A stretch of DNA of 64,000 nt from Streptomyces sp. V1I1 (lineage in GTDB: Bacteria > Actinomycetota > Actinomycetes > Streptomycetales > Streptomycetaceae): assembly GCF_030817355.1 (NCBI RefSeq), contig NZ_JAUSZH010000001.1:4093001-4157000 (forward strand), in the 5' to 3' direction. Made by a program: the position numbers and the translations under genes. The notes beneath the pieces are model-generated. The model worked only from the letters and a program-made list of their open reading frames with translations, ran no database searches and was not told where the DNA came from. The first letter of the stretch is position 1. Each line of letters opens with the position of its first letter. Positions 32,171 through 40,671 of this stretch are shown piece after piece.

Positions 32171-33613
32171 GTGCCGAACGCCAATGAAGACAACCCCACT
32201 GCACTGAGCCAGGTGCAACGCCGCGCGGTGAGCGAACTGCTGCGGGTGTCCCCTGTCGCCGACGACCTTGCCCGCCGCTTTCAGGAGGCCGGGTTCAGTC
32301 TTGCCCTGGTCGGCGGCTCGGTCCGGGATGCGCTACTCGGCCGGCTCGGCAATGACCTGGACTTCACGACGGATGCCCGCCCCGACGACGTGCTGAAGAT
32401 CGTCCGTCCGTGGGCGGACTCGGTCTGGGAGGTCGGGATCGCCTTCGGCACGGTCGGCTGTCAGAAGCAGGGCTACCAGATCGAGGTCACGACGTACCGC
32501 TCGGAGGCGTACGACAGGACCTCGCGCAAGCCTGAGGTGTCCTACGGCGACTCGATTGAGGAAGACCTCGCCCGGCGTGACTTCACCGTGAACGCGATGG
32601 CCGTGGCGCTGCCGGAGAAGGAGTTCATCGATCCGCACGGCGGTCTCGAGGACCTCGCCGCGCGAGTCCTGCGGACCCCGGGTACGCCCGAGGAGTCCTT
32701 CTCCGACGACCCGCTGCGCATGATGCGGGCCGCCCGTTTCGCTGCGCAGCTCGACTTCAAGGTGGCAGCCGAGGTCGTCGCCGCGATGAAGGAGATGGCT
32801 GACCGGATCGACATCGTCTCCGCCGAGCGGGTACGCGATGAGCTGAACAAGCTGATCCTCTCCGCCCACCCCCGCAAGGGGCTGGCGCTGCTCGTCGACT
32901 CCGGCCTGGCCGACCATGTGCTGCCCGAGCTGCCCGCGCTGCGTCTGGAGAGTGACGAGCACCACCGCCACAAGGATGTGTACGAGCACTCCCTGACCGT
33001 CCTGGAACAGGCGATGGATCTGGAGGAGGACGGCCCGGATCTGGTGCTGCGGCTGGCTGCGCTTCTCCATGACATCGGAAAGCCACGGACACGGCGCTTC
33101 GAGAACGACGGCCGGGTCTCCTTCCATCACCACGAGGTGGTGGGCGCGAAGATGACCAAGAAGCGGATGGCCGCGCTCAAGTACTCCAATGACATGATCA
33201 AGGACGTCTCGCGGCTGGTGGAGCTGCATCTGCGCTTCCACGGCTACGGGACCGGGGAGTGGACGGACTCGGCAGTGCGGAGGTACGTACGCGATGCCGG
33301 GCCGCAGCTGGAGCGGCTGCACAAGCTGACCCGCTCGGACTGCACCACGCGGAACAAGCGCAAAGCCACCGCCCTCTCCCGGGCCTATGACGGGCTTGAG
33401 GAGCGCATCGCGCAGTTGAAGGAGCAGGAGGAGCTGGACGCGATCCGGCCCGACCTGGATGGCAATCAGATCCAGGAGATCTTGGGTGTGGGCCCCGGCC
33501 CGGTGATCGGCAAGGCGTACGCGTTCCTGCTGGAGCTGCGCCTGGAGAACGGTCCGATGGAGCATGATGCGGCGGTCGCGGCCCTCAAGGAGTGGTGGGC
33601 GACGCAGGGCTGA
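32171..33613 (+). CDS. cca: CCA tRNA nucleotidyltransferase
   Basis: This enzyme adds or repairs the CCA end of tRNAs. The 480-residue protein starts at GTG. The nucleotidyltransferase head is LVGGSVRDALLGRLGNDLDFTT with the DLD metal site; the RNA-binding region includes EEDLARRDFTVNAMAV and DDPLRMMRAARFAAQLDF. A C-terminal HD domain is present (VLRLAALLHDIGKPRTRR). It is essential here because the only tRNA in the window does not encode CCA. It is divergent from the DUF6049 gene and ends just before two parS-bearing palindromes. Confidence 0.97.
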   Translation: MPNANEDNPTALSQVQRRAVSELLRVSPVADDLARRFQEAGFSLALVGGSVRDALLGRLGNDLDFTTDARPDDVLKIVRPWADSVWEVGIAFGTVGCQKQGYQIEVTTYRSEAYDRTSRKPEVSYGDSIEEDLARRDFTVNAMAVALPEKEFIDPHGGLEDLAARVLRTPGTPEESFSDDPLRMMRAARFAAQLDFKVAAEVVAAMKEMADRIDIVSAERVRDELNKLILSAHPRKGLALLVDSGLADHVLPELPALRLESDEHHRHKDVYEHSLTVLEQAMDLEEDGPDLVLRLAALLHDIGKPRTRRFENDGRVSFHHHEVVGAKMTKKRMAALKYSNDMIKDVSRLVELHLRFHGYGTGEWTDSAVRRYVRDAGPQLERLHKLTRSDCTTRNKRKATALSRAYDGLEERIAQLKEQEELDAIRPDLDGNQIQEILGVGPGPVIGKAYAFLLELRLENGPMEHDAAVAALKEWWATQG

Positions 33614-33621
33614 GCGTGAAA

Positions 33622-33653
33622 CGGCTCCATGTTTCACGTGAAACATGGAGCCG
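33622..33653. terminator. parS: 32-bp palindrome containing parS site 5
   Basis: parS GTTTCACGTGAAAC (33631-33644) is extended by nine further paired bases on each side (CGGCTCCAT and its complement), giving a perfect 32-bp palindrome 9 bases past the cca stop. It is both a ParB site and a likely bidirectional terminator. Confidence 0.9.
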
Positions 33654-33662
33654 GATCGATGA

Positions 33663-33702
33663 GCGGAGGGGCGATGTTTCACGTGAAACATCGCCCCTCC
33701 GC
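33663..33702. terminator. parS: 40-bp palindrome containing parS site 6
   Basis: parS at 33676-33689 is the centre of a perfect 40-bp palindrome (outer arms GCGGAGGGGCGAT and its complement). It lies 8 bases from the stop of the convergent LppU-like gene and should act as its terminator as well as a ParB site. Confidence 0.92.
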
Positions 33703-33710
33703 GTATGCGA

Positions 33711-34229
33711 CTACTTCTTGATCTCATTCAGGCAGAGCACGAACTGCTTGCCCGAGCTGCGCCGCCCGCCACTCGTCTGCTCGAAGTAGCCAAGGTCGGA
33801 CTTGCCCCTGCAGAGGTTCCTGTCCGTCGTGTCGGGGTGCACCTCGACGACCTTGTACGCGGCCTTTGTGTCGCCGCAATCCACGACCTCCAGGTCGGGA
33901 GTGACCGTTGATCCGCTGTTCTTCATGCAGTCGCCGGCCTCCGCCTTGTCGGCGTCGTCCTGGCTCAGCAGATAGAAGATGCCGAAGGCGATTACGGCTA
34001 TGACAGCAACGATGATCTTCAGGATGGTCTTGGTGTCGAGGCCGCCGCGACGGGAGGGCGCCGGGGGCGGCGGGGCGCCCCACTGCTGCTGCTGCGGGTG
34101 TCCATACCCCGGCTGGGGCTGCTGCGGATATCCGTAGCCGGGCTGCGGGGGGTACGGCTGCTGAGGCTGCTGCGCGTACGGGTCAGGGTGTCCGTACGCG
34201 CCTTGGCCCTGCTGCGGCGGATAGGTCAT
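33711..34229 (-). CDS. Membrane-anchored LppU/SCO3897-like protein
   Basis: I chose ATG 34229 (172 residues, MTYPPQQGQGAYGHPDPYAQQ). The first 60 residues are a proline/glutamine/tyrosine-rich cytoplasmic segment with near-repeats (PQPGYGYPQQ). One membrane span follows (TILKIIVAVIAVIAFGIFYLLS), then an 80-residue external domain with four cysteines (GDCMKN, VDCGDT, NLCRGK, VLCLNE), probably two disulfides. Similar proteins are common in Streptomyces; the function is unknown. It follows the MFS gene by 50 bases. Confidence 0.8.
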   Translation of the reverse strand: MTYPPQQGQGAYGHPDPYAQQPQQPYPPQPGYGYPQQPQPGYGHPQQQQWGAPPPPAPSRRGGLDTKTILKIIVAVIAVIAFGIFYLLSQDDADKAEAGDCMKNSGSTVTPDLEVVDCGDTKAAYKVVEVHPDTTDRNLCRGKSDLGYFEQTSGGRRSSGKQFVLCLNEIKK

Positions 34230-34279
34230 GCGGGAAGTCCCCCGTAAACATGTGCGATCCATTGTTTGACGCGGGCACG

Positions 34280-35563
34280 CTATATCACCGCGCCAACACG
34301 GCTCCAACGGGCCATAGTTGCCGCGACGGCCGCGTAGATGACCGCGACTACGACCACCAGGTGGACCGACCGGCCGTCAGGCGGCAGCATCAGCGCGGCG
34401 ATGGCCGCCGCGCCCACGAAGGCGACGTTGAACAGCACGTCGTAGAGGGAGAAGATCCTGCCCCGGTAGGCGTCGTCCACCGATGTCTGCACCACCGTGT
34501 CCGTGGCGATCTTCGCGCCCTGGGTGATGAGCCCCAGGATGAACGCGGCGACCAATATCGGCTCGGGCTCGAACGGCAGCCCCAGAGCCGGTTCAAGAAC
34601 GGCTGCCGCCGCCGCGCACGCCACCATCCATCCGAACTGGCCGAGTCGGCCGACCGCCCACGGGGTCACCACTGCCGCCGCGAAGAACCCCGCGCCCGAG
34701 ATGGCGATGGCCAGACCCAGCAGGGCCAGGCCGTCCGACTCCTTCTCGGACCAGGCGTACCGGCAGAGCATCAGCACCATGACCGTCAGCGCCCCGTAGC
34801 AGAAGCGCATCAGCGTCATCGCGGCCATCACACGGGCCGCCGCCCGGCGCTCGGTCAGGTGCCGCAGTCCGCCCACCAGTCCGCGCGCGGTGGAGGCCAG
34901 GGCGGCGGCCAGTCGCGGCTGCACCAACTCCTGCTCGGGACCGAGCAGTTCACGTGGCATCCGGAGCGAGGCCAGAGCCGAGCAGAGATAGAGCGCGGCG
35001 CCCAGCAGGACCACAGCGGCGTCGGAGTCCGCGGACACCAGCCGTACCGCGAAGGCGAGTCCGCCGCCCGCGGTCGCGGCGAGTGTGCCGGCCGTCGGAG
35101 ACAGGGAGTTGGCCATGACGAGCCGGTCGGAGTCGACCACCCGGGGCAGTGAGGCGGAGAGCCCGGCCAGTACAAAGCGGTTGACGGCTGTGACGGACAG
35201 AGCCGAGGCATAGAAGAGCCAGTCGGGTACGGAGGCGAGAATCAGCACCGCCGTCCCGCTCGCGAGGAGCGCCCGCAGCAGATTCCCGTACAGGAAGACC
35301 TGCCTGCGCTGCCAGCGGTCCAGCAGGACGCCGGCGAAGGGGCCGATCAAGGAGTACGGCAGCAGCAGCACCGCCATGGCCGAGGCGATCGCGGTCGGCG
35401 AGGTCTGTTTCTCCGGGGAGAAAACGACGTACGTGGCGAGCGCGACCTGATAGACGCCGTCGGCGGACTGGGAGAGGAGCCGGACCGCCAGAAGTCGGCG
35501 GAAGTTCGTCAGGCGCAGGAGTACGCGCAGATCACGTACGACAGGCATGCGATCAAGCGTCAC
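34280..35563 (-). CDS. MFS transporter
   Basis: The 427-residue protein has about 12 hydrophobic spans and the loop motif LLDRWQRRQVFLYGN between spans 2 and 3, typical of the MFS_3 (enterobactin-exporter-like) family. The substrate cannot be told. It reads left, after a terminator shared with the inositol-phosphate synthase gene, so it probably has its own weak promoter or is fed by read-through. No regulator-binding site was recognised. Confidence 0.88.
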   Translation of the reverse strand: MTLDRMPVVRDLRVLLRLTNFRRLLAVRLLSQSADGVYQVALATYVVFSPEKQTSPTAIASAMAVLLLPYSLIGPFAGVLLDRWQRRQVFLYGNLLRALLASGTAVLILASVPDWLFYASALSVTAVNRFVLAGLSASLPRVVDSDRLVMANSLSPTAGTLAATAGGGLAFAVRLVSADSDAAVVLLGAALYLCSALASLRMPRELLGPEQELVQPRLAAALASTARGLVGGLRHLTERRAAARVMAAMTLMRFCYGALTVMVLMLCRYAWSEKESDGLALLGLAIAISGAGFFAAAVVTPWAVGRLGQFGWMVACAAAAAVLEPALGLPFEPEPILVAAFILGLITQGAKIATDTVVQTSVDDAYRGRIFSLYDVLFNVAFVGAAAIAALMLPPDGRSVHLVVVVAVIYAAVAATMARWSRVGAVI

Positions 35564-35566
35564 ATA

Positions 35567-35607
35567 CGAGGAGGGTCCCCGGGCGGATTACCAGGGGACC
35601 CTCCTCG
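35567..35607 (-). terminator. Terminator after ino1
   Basis: A 14-bp perfect stem (CGAGGAGGGTCCCC and its complement) with a 13-base loop lies 18 bases beyond the inositol-phosphate synthase stop and just before the MFS start. Confidence 0.85.
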
Positions 35608-35624
35608 GACGAGCAGGCGAACGC

Positions 35625-36707
35625 TTAGCGCTCGACCTCGCCCTTGATGAACTTCTCGACGTTCTCGAGGGCTTCGTCGTCGAAGTACTGCACCGGCGGG
35701 GACTTCATGAAGTACGAGGACGCGGAGAGGATCGGGCCGCCGATGCCGCGGTCCTTGGCGATCTTCGCGGCGCGCAGGGCGTCGATGATGACACCCGCGG
35801 AGTTCGGGGAGTCCCACACCTCGAGCTTGTACTCAAGGCTCAGCGGGACATCGCCGAAGGCGCGGCCCTCGAGGCGCACGTACGCCCACTTGCGGTCGTC
35901 CAGCCAGGCCACGTAGTCCGACGGGCCGATGTGGACATTGTCGGCGCCCAGGTCACGGTCGCGGATCTGCGAGGTGACGGACTGCGTCTTGGAGATCTTC
36001 TTGGACTCCAGACGGTCACGCTCGAGCATGTTCTTGAAGTCCATGTTGCCGCCGACGTTCAGCTGCATGGTGCGCTCGAGGCGGACACCGCGGTCTTCGA
36101 AGAGCTTCGCCATCACACGGTGCGTGATGGTGGCGCCGACCTGCGACTTGATGTCGTCACCGACGATCGGGACACCCGCCTCGGTGAACTTGTCCGCCCA
36201 CTCCTTGGTGCCGGCGATGAAGACCGGGAGAGCGTTGACGAAGGCGACCTTGGCGTCGATGGCGCACTGCGCGTAGTACTTCGCAGCGTCCTCGGACCCG
36301 ACGGGCAGGTAGCAGATCAGGACGTCGACCTGCTTGTCCTTGAGGGTCTGGACGATGTCGACCGGGGCCTCGGCGGACTCCTCGATGGTCTGGCGGTAGT
36401 ACTTGCCCAGGCCGTCGAGGGTGTGGCCGCGCTGGACGGTCACACCGGAGTTCGGCACGTCGCAGATCTTGATGGTGTTGTTCTCACTGGCGCCGATGGC
36501 ATCCGCAAGGTCGAGGCCGACCTTCTTGGCGTCCACGTCGAAGGCGGCCACGAACTCGACGTCAGAGATGTGGTAGTCGCCGAACTGGACGTGCATCAGA
36601 CCCGGCACCTTGCCGGCCGGGTCGGCGTCCTTGTAGTACTCGACGCCCTGCACCAGCGAGGCGGCGCAGTTGCCCACGCCGACGATGGCTACGCGAACCG
36701 AACCCAT
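35625..36707 (-). CDS. ino1: Inositol-3-phosphate synthase
   Basis: This enzyme converts glucose 6-phosphate to 1D-myo-inositol 3-phosphate, the precursor of phosphatidylinositol and mycothiol. I chose ATG 36707 (360 residues, [21 protein letters not shown]), with GGGAG eight bases upstream; the longer frame would overlap padR. The NAD motif GVGNCAASL and the actinobacterial segments [32 protein letters not shown] and [12 protein letters not shown] are present. It follows the PadR gene by 59 bases, so both probably share the padR promoter and operator. Confidence 0.96.
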   Translation of the reverse strand: MGSVRVAIVGVGNCAASLVQGVEYYKDADPAGKVPGLMHVQFGDYHISDVEFVAAFDVDAKKVGLDLADAIGASENNTIKICDVPNSGVTVQRGHTLDGLGKYYRQTIEESAEAPVDIVQTLKDKQVDVLICYLPVGSEDAAKYYAQCAIDAKVAFVNALPVFIAGTKEWADKFTEAGVPIVGDDIKSQVGATITHRVMAKLFEDRGVRLERTMQLNVGGNMDFKNMLERDRLESKKISKTQSVTSQIRDRDLGADNVHIGPSDYVAWLDDRKWAYVRLEGRAFGDVPLSLEYKLEVWDSPNSAGVIIDALRAAKIAKDRGIGGPILSASSYFMKSPPVQYFDDEALENVEKFIKGEVER

Positions 36708-36766
36708 TCCGGTTGCTCCCTGTTTGATCTCGGTATTCCGGATGAAACCCTGCGGACCGCAAGGCA

Positions 36767-37483
36767 TCACTTGGCGGTGTCGTCGGACGGATCCGGCGGG
36801 GTTGAGTGCCCGGGGGGTGTTCCCCCGGAGGACTCGGCACCCCTGTGCCGGGGCAGGCCGCCCGTCTCTCCAGATGTGTTGTCCTGCTGAGCCGAGCTCT
36901 CGGAGGCGGGCTGTCGCTGATCCCGTCCCGCTCGCTCGCTCTCAATGAGCTCGTTCAGCCAGCGCACTTCGCGCTCCACGGACTCCATGCCGTGTCGCTG
37001 CAGCTCAAGCGTGTAGTCGTCGAGGCGCTCGCGGGTGCGTGCCAGGGAGGCGCGCATCTTCTCCAGACGCTCCTCCAGCCGGCTGCGGCGACCCTCCAGC
37101 ACCCGCATCCGCACCTCGCGCTCCGTCTGCCCGAAGAAGGCGAAGCGAGCAGCGAAGTGCTCGTCTTCCCAGGTGTCCGGGCCGGTGTGGGAGAGCAGCT
37201 CCTCGAAGTGTTCCTTACCTTCCGCCGTCAATCGGTAGACGATCTTGGCGCGGCGCCCTGCGAGTGAAGCGGCGAGTGCATCCTCGGGAGCGCTACCCGG
37301 CTCCTCGATCAACCAGCCGTTGGCGACCAGCGTCTTGAGACAGGGGTAGAGGGTCCCGTAACTGAAGGCCCGGAAGATTCCCAGCGAGGTATTGAGCCGT
37401 TTCCGCAGCTCGTACCCGTGCATCGGGGCCTCACGGAGCAGACCCAGCACGGCGAATTCGAGGATGCCGGAGCGCCTGCTCAT
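36767..37483 (-). CDS. PadR-family transcriptional regulator
   Basis: The 238-residue protein has the PadR winged helix ([60 protein letters not shown]; about 5-90), a coiled-coil dimer region (about 115-185, [22 protein letters not shown]) and a disordered tail. It reads into ino1. A 35-bp perfect palindrome 33 bases before its start is the probable operator, so it likely represses itself and ino1. The effector is unknown. Confidence 0.92.
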   Translation of the reverse strand: MSRRSGILEFAVLGLLREAPMHGYELRKRLNTSLGIFRAFSYGTLYPCLKTLVANGWLIEEPGSAPEDALAASLAGRRAKIVYRLTAEGKEHFEELLSHTGPDTWEDEHFAARFAFFGQTEREVRMRVLEGRRSRLEERLEKMRASLARTRERLDDYTLELQRHGMESVEREVRWLNELIESERAGRDQRQPASESSAQQDNTSGETGGLPRHRGAESSGGTPPGHSTPPDPSDDTAK

Positions 37484-37842
37484 CGTCGCCTCCCTCGCCG
37501 TCCCGGTCGCTTATGTCGTGCTGATGTATCGACTCGATACATCAGCACGATAGAACGACGTTCCTGCTGCGACAAGAGGGGCCATGGTGAACGGCGTCAC
37601 ATCGTCAATTCATAGCGAGCAAGTTGCCTGATTTGGGGTGAACTTTGGCACTAGGTGGGTTTTGACCGTGCGTAGTCTGTGCGCCATGCAGACCACCGGG
37701 AACCACGGGACGCCTGAGAGCGTCATCGCCGGGGATGCACAGCGGATGAGCCCTTCGCGGGGCTGGTCCGTATCCATTTCGGGGGGACCGGAACTCAACT
37801 GCCGCTTCCAGGCGTCTCGCCTGCCCGAGGAGTAGTCGTTCG
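37484..37842. promoter_or_regulatory. Divergent padR / PBP promoter region
   Basis: The 359-base gap between padR and the divergent PBP gene contains the PadR operator palindrome (separate entry). A 50-codon frame at 37686-37835, ending eight bases before the PBP start, is too uncertain to annotate. A GAGGAG site at about 37828 serves the PBP gene. Confidence 0.7.
37516..37550. promoter_or_regulatory. PadR operator, 35-bp perfect palindrome
   Basis: Both arms (TCGTGCTGATGTATCGA and its exact complement) flank a single central C at 37533. It contains ATGT and ACAT at the spacing PadR proteins favour. Confidence 0.85.
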
Positions 37843-40548
37843 ATGAGCGAGCACCGTCGCAAACCGCCGCAGTCGCAGGGTGGCGGACGTGCCGCGGCCA
37901 GGCGCGCCGCCCCGCAGCCGTCTGGCCGCCGCGCAGCCCCGTCCCGGGGTACCACCGCAGGGTCTCCTTCCGCTTCGTCCGGCGAGGAGCGTCCGTACGG
38001 CGGCCGGGCCGAGGCCCGCCGCGCCGCACAGCGCAACGGCGGTGGTCGCCGGCGCGTGGACGAAGGCGCGGGTGCCGGCCACGGAGGCCGGGGAGGCGGC
38101 CGCCGCGGAGGCGGCGGCGGGGGCCATGACGGTCCTGGCCGTGGTCACGGCGGGCGGCCGTCCAAGAAGCGGATGATCGACTACCCGCGTCACAACAAGT
38201 ACGGATGGCGCCGGTGGGTGCCCTCCTGGAAGCTTGTCACCGGACTCTGCCTGGGCTTCGTCGGCAGCCTGATGGCCGCCGCGACCATTGCGTACGCCAT
38301 GGTGGAGGTACCCGACCCGGACAAGACGGCTGAGGCGCAGAACAACGTCTACTACTGGGCGGACGGCCGCCAGATGGCCGCCACCGGTGGAGAGATCAAC
38401 CGGCAGATCGTGGGCATCGAGCAGATCCCCGAAGCCATGCAGAACGCGGTGATCTCGGCGGAGAACAAGACGTTCAAGACCGACTCGGGAATCGACCCGA
38501 TGGGCATCGGCCGGGCTCTGTTCAACATGGCCAAGGGCGGGCAGACCCAGGGTGGCTCCACCATCACCCAGCAGTACGTGAAGAACGCGCGGCTCGGCGA
38601 CCAGTCCCAGACCCTGAGCCGTAAGTTCAAGGAGCTGTTCATCTCCATAAGGGTCGGCACCGACATGGACAAGCCGGAGATCATGGCCGGCTACCTGAAC
38701 ACCTCGTACTACGGACGCGGTGCCTACGGCATCCAGGCCGCGGCCCGTACGTACTACAACAAGAACGCCAAGGATCTGAACCCCAGCGAGTGTGCGTTCC
38801 TCGCCTCGCTCCTCAAGGGTGCGACCTACTTCGACCCCGCCGGCGCCGAGGACATTGACCCCGCAGCAACACCGGCGGCCAACAAGGCTCGCGCTACCGA
38901 GCGCATGAACTGGATCCTCGACGAGATGGTCAAGGACAACCACCTCAGTGCCGCTGAACGGGCCAAGTTCACCAAGCTCCCGAAGATCGACCCGCCCAAG
39001 AAGAACGCACAGCTGGGCGGCCAGGTGGGTTATCTGGTGGCCCTGGCCAAGTCGAACTTCCTCAACAACAACGACAAGGGCATCGAGGCCGACGACCTCG
39101 CGCGTGGCGGCTACGAGATCCACACGACCTTCGACGAGGACAAGGTCAAGAAGCTCGCGACCGCGGTCAAGAAGGTTCGGGATGCCAACATCAAGCCGGA
39201 CAAGCGCCCGAAGACCGACACCTTCGTCCAGTTCGGCGGCGCCTCGGTAGAACCGAAGACCGGCAAGATCGTCGCCATCTACGGTGGCGAGGACGCCACC
39301 AAGCACTTCACCAACAACGCCGACCAGACCGGCGCCCAGGTCGGATCGACCTTCAAGCCGTTCGTACTGGCCGCGGCGATGCGGGACGGCGTGCGCGACC
39401 CGAGTGAGCCCGAAGACCAGGGAGACGAGTACCGCCACAAGGTCGACCCTGACAAGACCGTGTACAACGGCAAGAACAAGCTCAAGATCAAGAACTACGA
39501 CGGCACCGTCTGGCAGAACGAGGAAGGAAAGGAATGGCTTCAGCGCAACGACGGCGATGAGTCGTACAAGAACATCAACCTGCGTGAAGCCATGATCCAC
39601 TCCGCCAACTCGCCCTTCGTGCAGCTGGGCATGGACGTCGGCATTCCTAAGGTCAGGGAAGCCGCCATCAACGCAGGCCTGCTCGATTCCTCCCTGTCGA
39701 AGTCGGACGTCCCCTCCTTCTCGATCGGTATCTCGGACCCCAGCGCGATCCGCATGGCCGGCTCCTACGCGACCTTCGCGGCCAACGGCGAGCAGATGGA
39801 TCCGTTCTCCGTTACCAAGGTCGACTACCAGGGCACGACGGTCTACGAGCACGACGACAAGCCCGAGCCGGCCTTCACCAGTGCCGTCGCGAGCAATGTG
39901 ACCGATGTGCTGAGGGATGTCGTCGACGATCCCGAGGGCACCGGCAAGAACGCCCGGCTCCCCGGCCGCGAGGTCGCCGGCAAGACGGGTACCACCGACG
40001 GCAACAAGTCGGCGTGGTTCGTGGGCTACACGCCGCAGCTGTCGACCGCCATCGACATGTACCGGCTCGACGACAACGAGAAGAGCGGCAAGAAGCGCGA
40101 GTTCCTCGAGATGTACGGCACCGGTGGCCAGGACAAGATCCACGGTGCGTCGTTCCCGTCCGAGATCTGGCAGACGTACATGTCGGAGGCGCTCAAGGGC
40201 GCGCCGAAGCTGACCTTCCCGGAGCCCGAGCCCCTCGACGCCGAGGCTTACTGGGGCGGCGGCGCCTCGAGTCCGCCCCCGTCGCCGTCCAACACGCCCT
40301 CCGGCACCCCGTCCTCGACCCCGTCGGGCACGCCGTCCACCACGCCTTCGGGCAGCCCCGACCCGAGCCAGTCCTGCAAACCGTGGGAGGACTGGACCTG
40401 CGGCACCACGGGTGGCAATGGCGGCAATGGCGGAAGCGGCGACCCGACCGGCACCCCGTCGATCAGTCCGACGACAACGCCACCGGGAACCAACGGTAAC
40501 GGCGGCGGTAACGGCAACGGAGGGTTCATCGGAGGCCCGAGCAGTTAG
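37843..40548 (+). CDS. Bifunctional penicillin-binding protein (class A)
   Basis: This enzyme polymerises lipid II and cross-links peptides in the cell wall. The 901 residues have a long basic, glycine-rich cytoplasmic N-terminus (about 1-120), one membrane span near 130-150, a GT51 transglycosylase domain (ISAENKTFKTDSGIDP with the catalytic Glu, QGGSTITQQYVKNA) and a transpeptidase domain with the active-site serine in GSTFKPF, SANSPF and KTGTTD. The C-terminal 90 residues are repeats rich in S, P, T and G (PSGTPSSTPSGTPST), probably spanning the wall. A strong terminator follows. Confidence 0.95.
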   Translation: MSEHRRKPPQSQGGGRAAARRAAPQPSGRRAAPSRGTTAGSPSASSGEERPYGGRAEARRAAQRNGGGRRRVDEGAGAGHGGRGGGRRGGGGGGHDGPGRGHGGRPSKKRMIDYPRHNKYGWRRWVPSWKLVTGLCLGFVGSLMAAATIAYAMVEVPDPDKTAEAQNNVYYWADGRQMAATGGEINRQIVGIEQIPEAMQNAVISAENKTFKTDSGIDPMGIGRALFNMAKGGQTQGGSTITQQYVKNARLGDQSQTLSRKFKELFISIRVGTDMDKPEIMAGYLNTSYYGRGAYGIQAAARTYYNKNAKDLNPSECAFLASLLKGATYFDPAGAEDIDPAATPAANKARATERMNWILDEMVKDNHLSAAERAKFTKLPKIDPPKKNAQLGGQVGYLVALAKSNFLNNNDKGIEADDLARGGYEIHTTFDEDKVKKLATAVKKVRDANIKPDKRPKTDTFVQFGGASVEPKTGKIVAIYGGEDATKHFTNNADQTGAQVGSTFKPFVLAAAMRDGVRDPSEPEDQGDEYRHKVDPDKTVYNGKNKLKIKNYDGTVWQNEEGKEWLQRNDGDESYKNINLREAMIHSANSPFVQLGMDVGIPKVREAAINAGLLDSSLSKSDVPSFSIGISDPSAIRMAGSYATFAANGEQMDPFSVTKVDYQGTTVYEHDDKPEPAFTSAVASNVTDVLRDVVDDPEGTGKNARLPGREVAGKTGTTDGNKSAWFVGYTPQLSTAIDMYRLDDNEKSGKKREFLEMYGTGGQDKIHGASFPSEIWQTYMSEALKGAPKLTFPEPEPLDAEAYWGGGASSPPPSPSNTPSGTPSSTPSGTPSTTPSGSPDPSQSCKPWEDWTCGTTGGNGGNGGSGDPTGTPSISPTTTPPGTNGNGGGNGNGGFIGGPSS

Positions 40549-40579
40549 CGGCCGCCGGTCCAAGCTCCGGCAACGCCAT

Positions 40580-40635
40580 GAGGGCCGCCGCACCCGGTAC
40601 GCACACACCTGTGCGCTCCGGGGGCGGCGGCCCTC
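40580..40635 (+). terminator. Terminator after the PBP gene
   Basis: A long GC stem (arms GAGGGCCGCCGC and GCGGCGGCCCTC plus four further pairs) with a 25-base loop lies 31 bases past the stop. Confidence 0.8.
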
Positions 40636-40671
40636 GCCGTATCCCAAACCCCGTACGGCAGGATGTGCACC

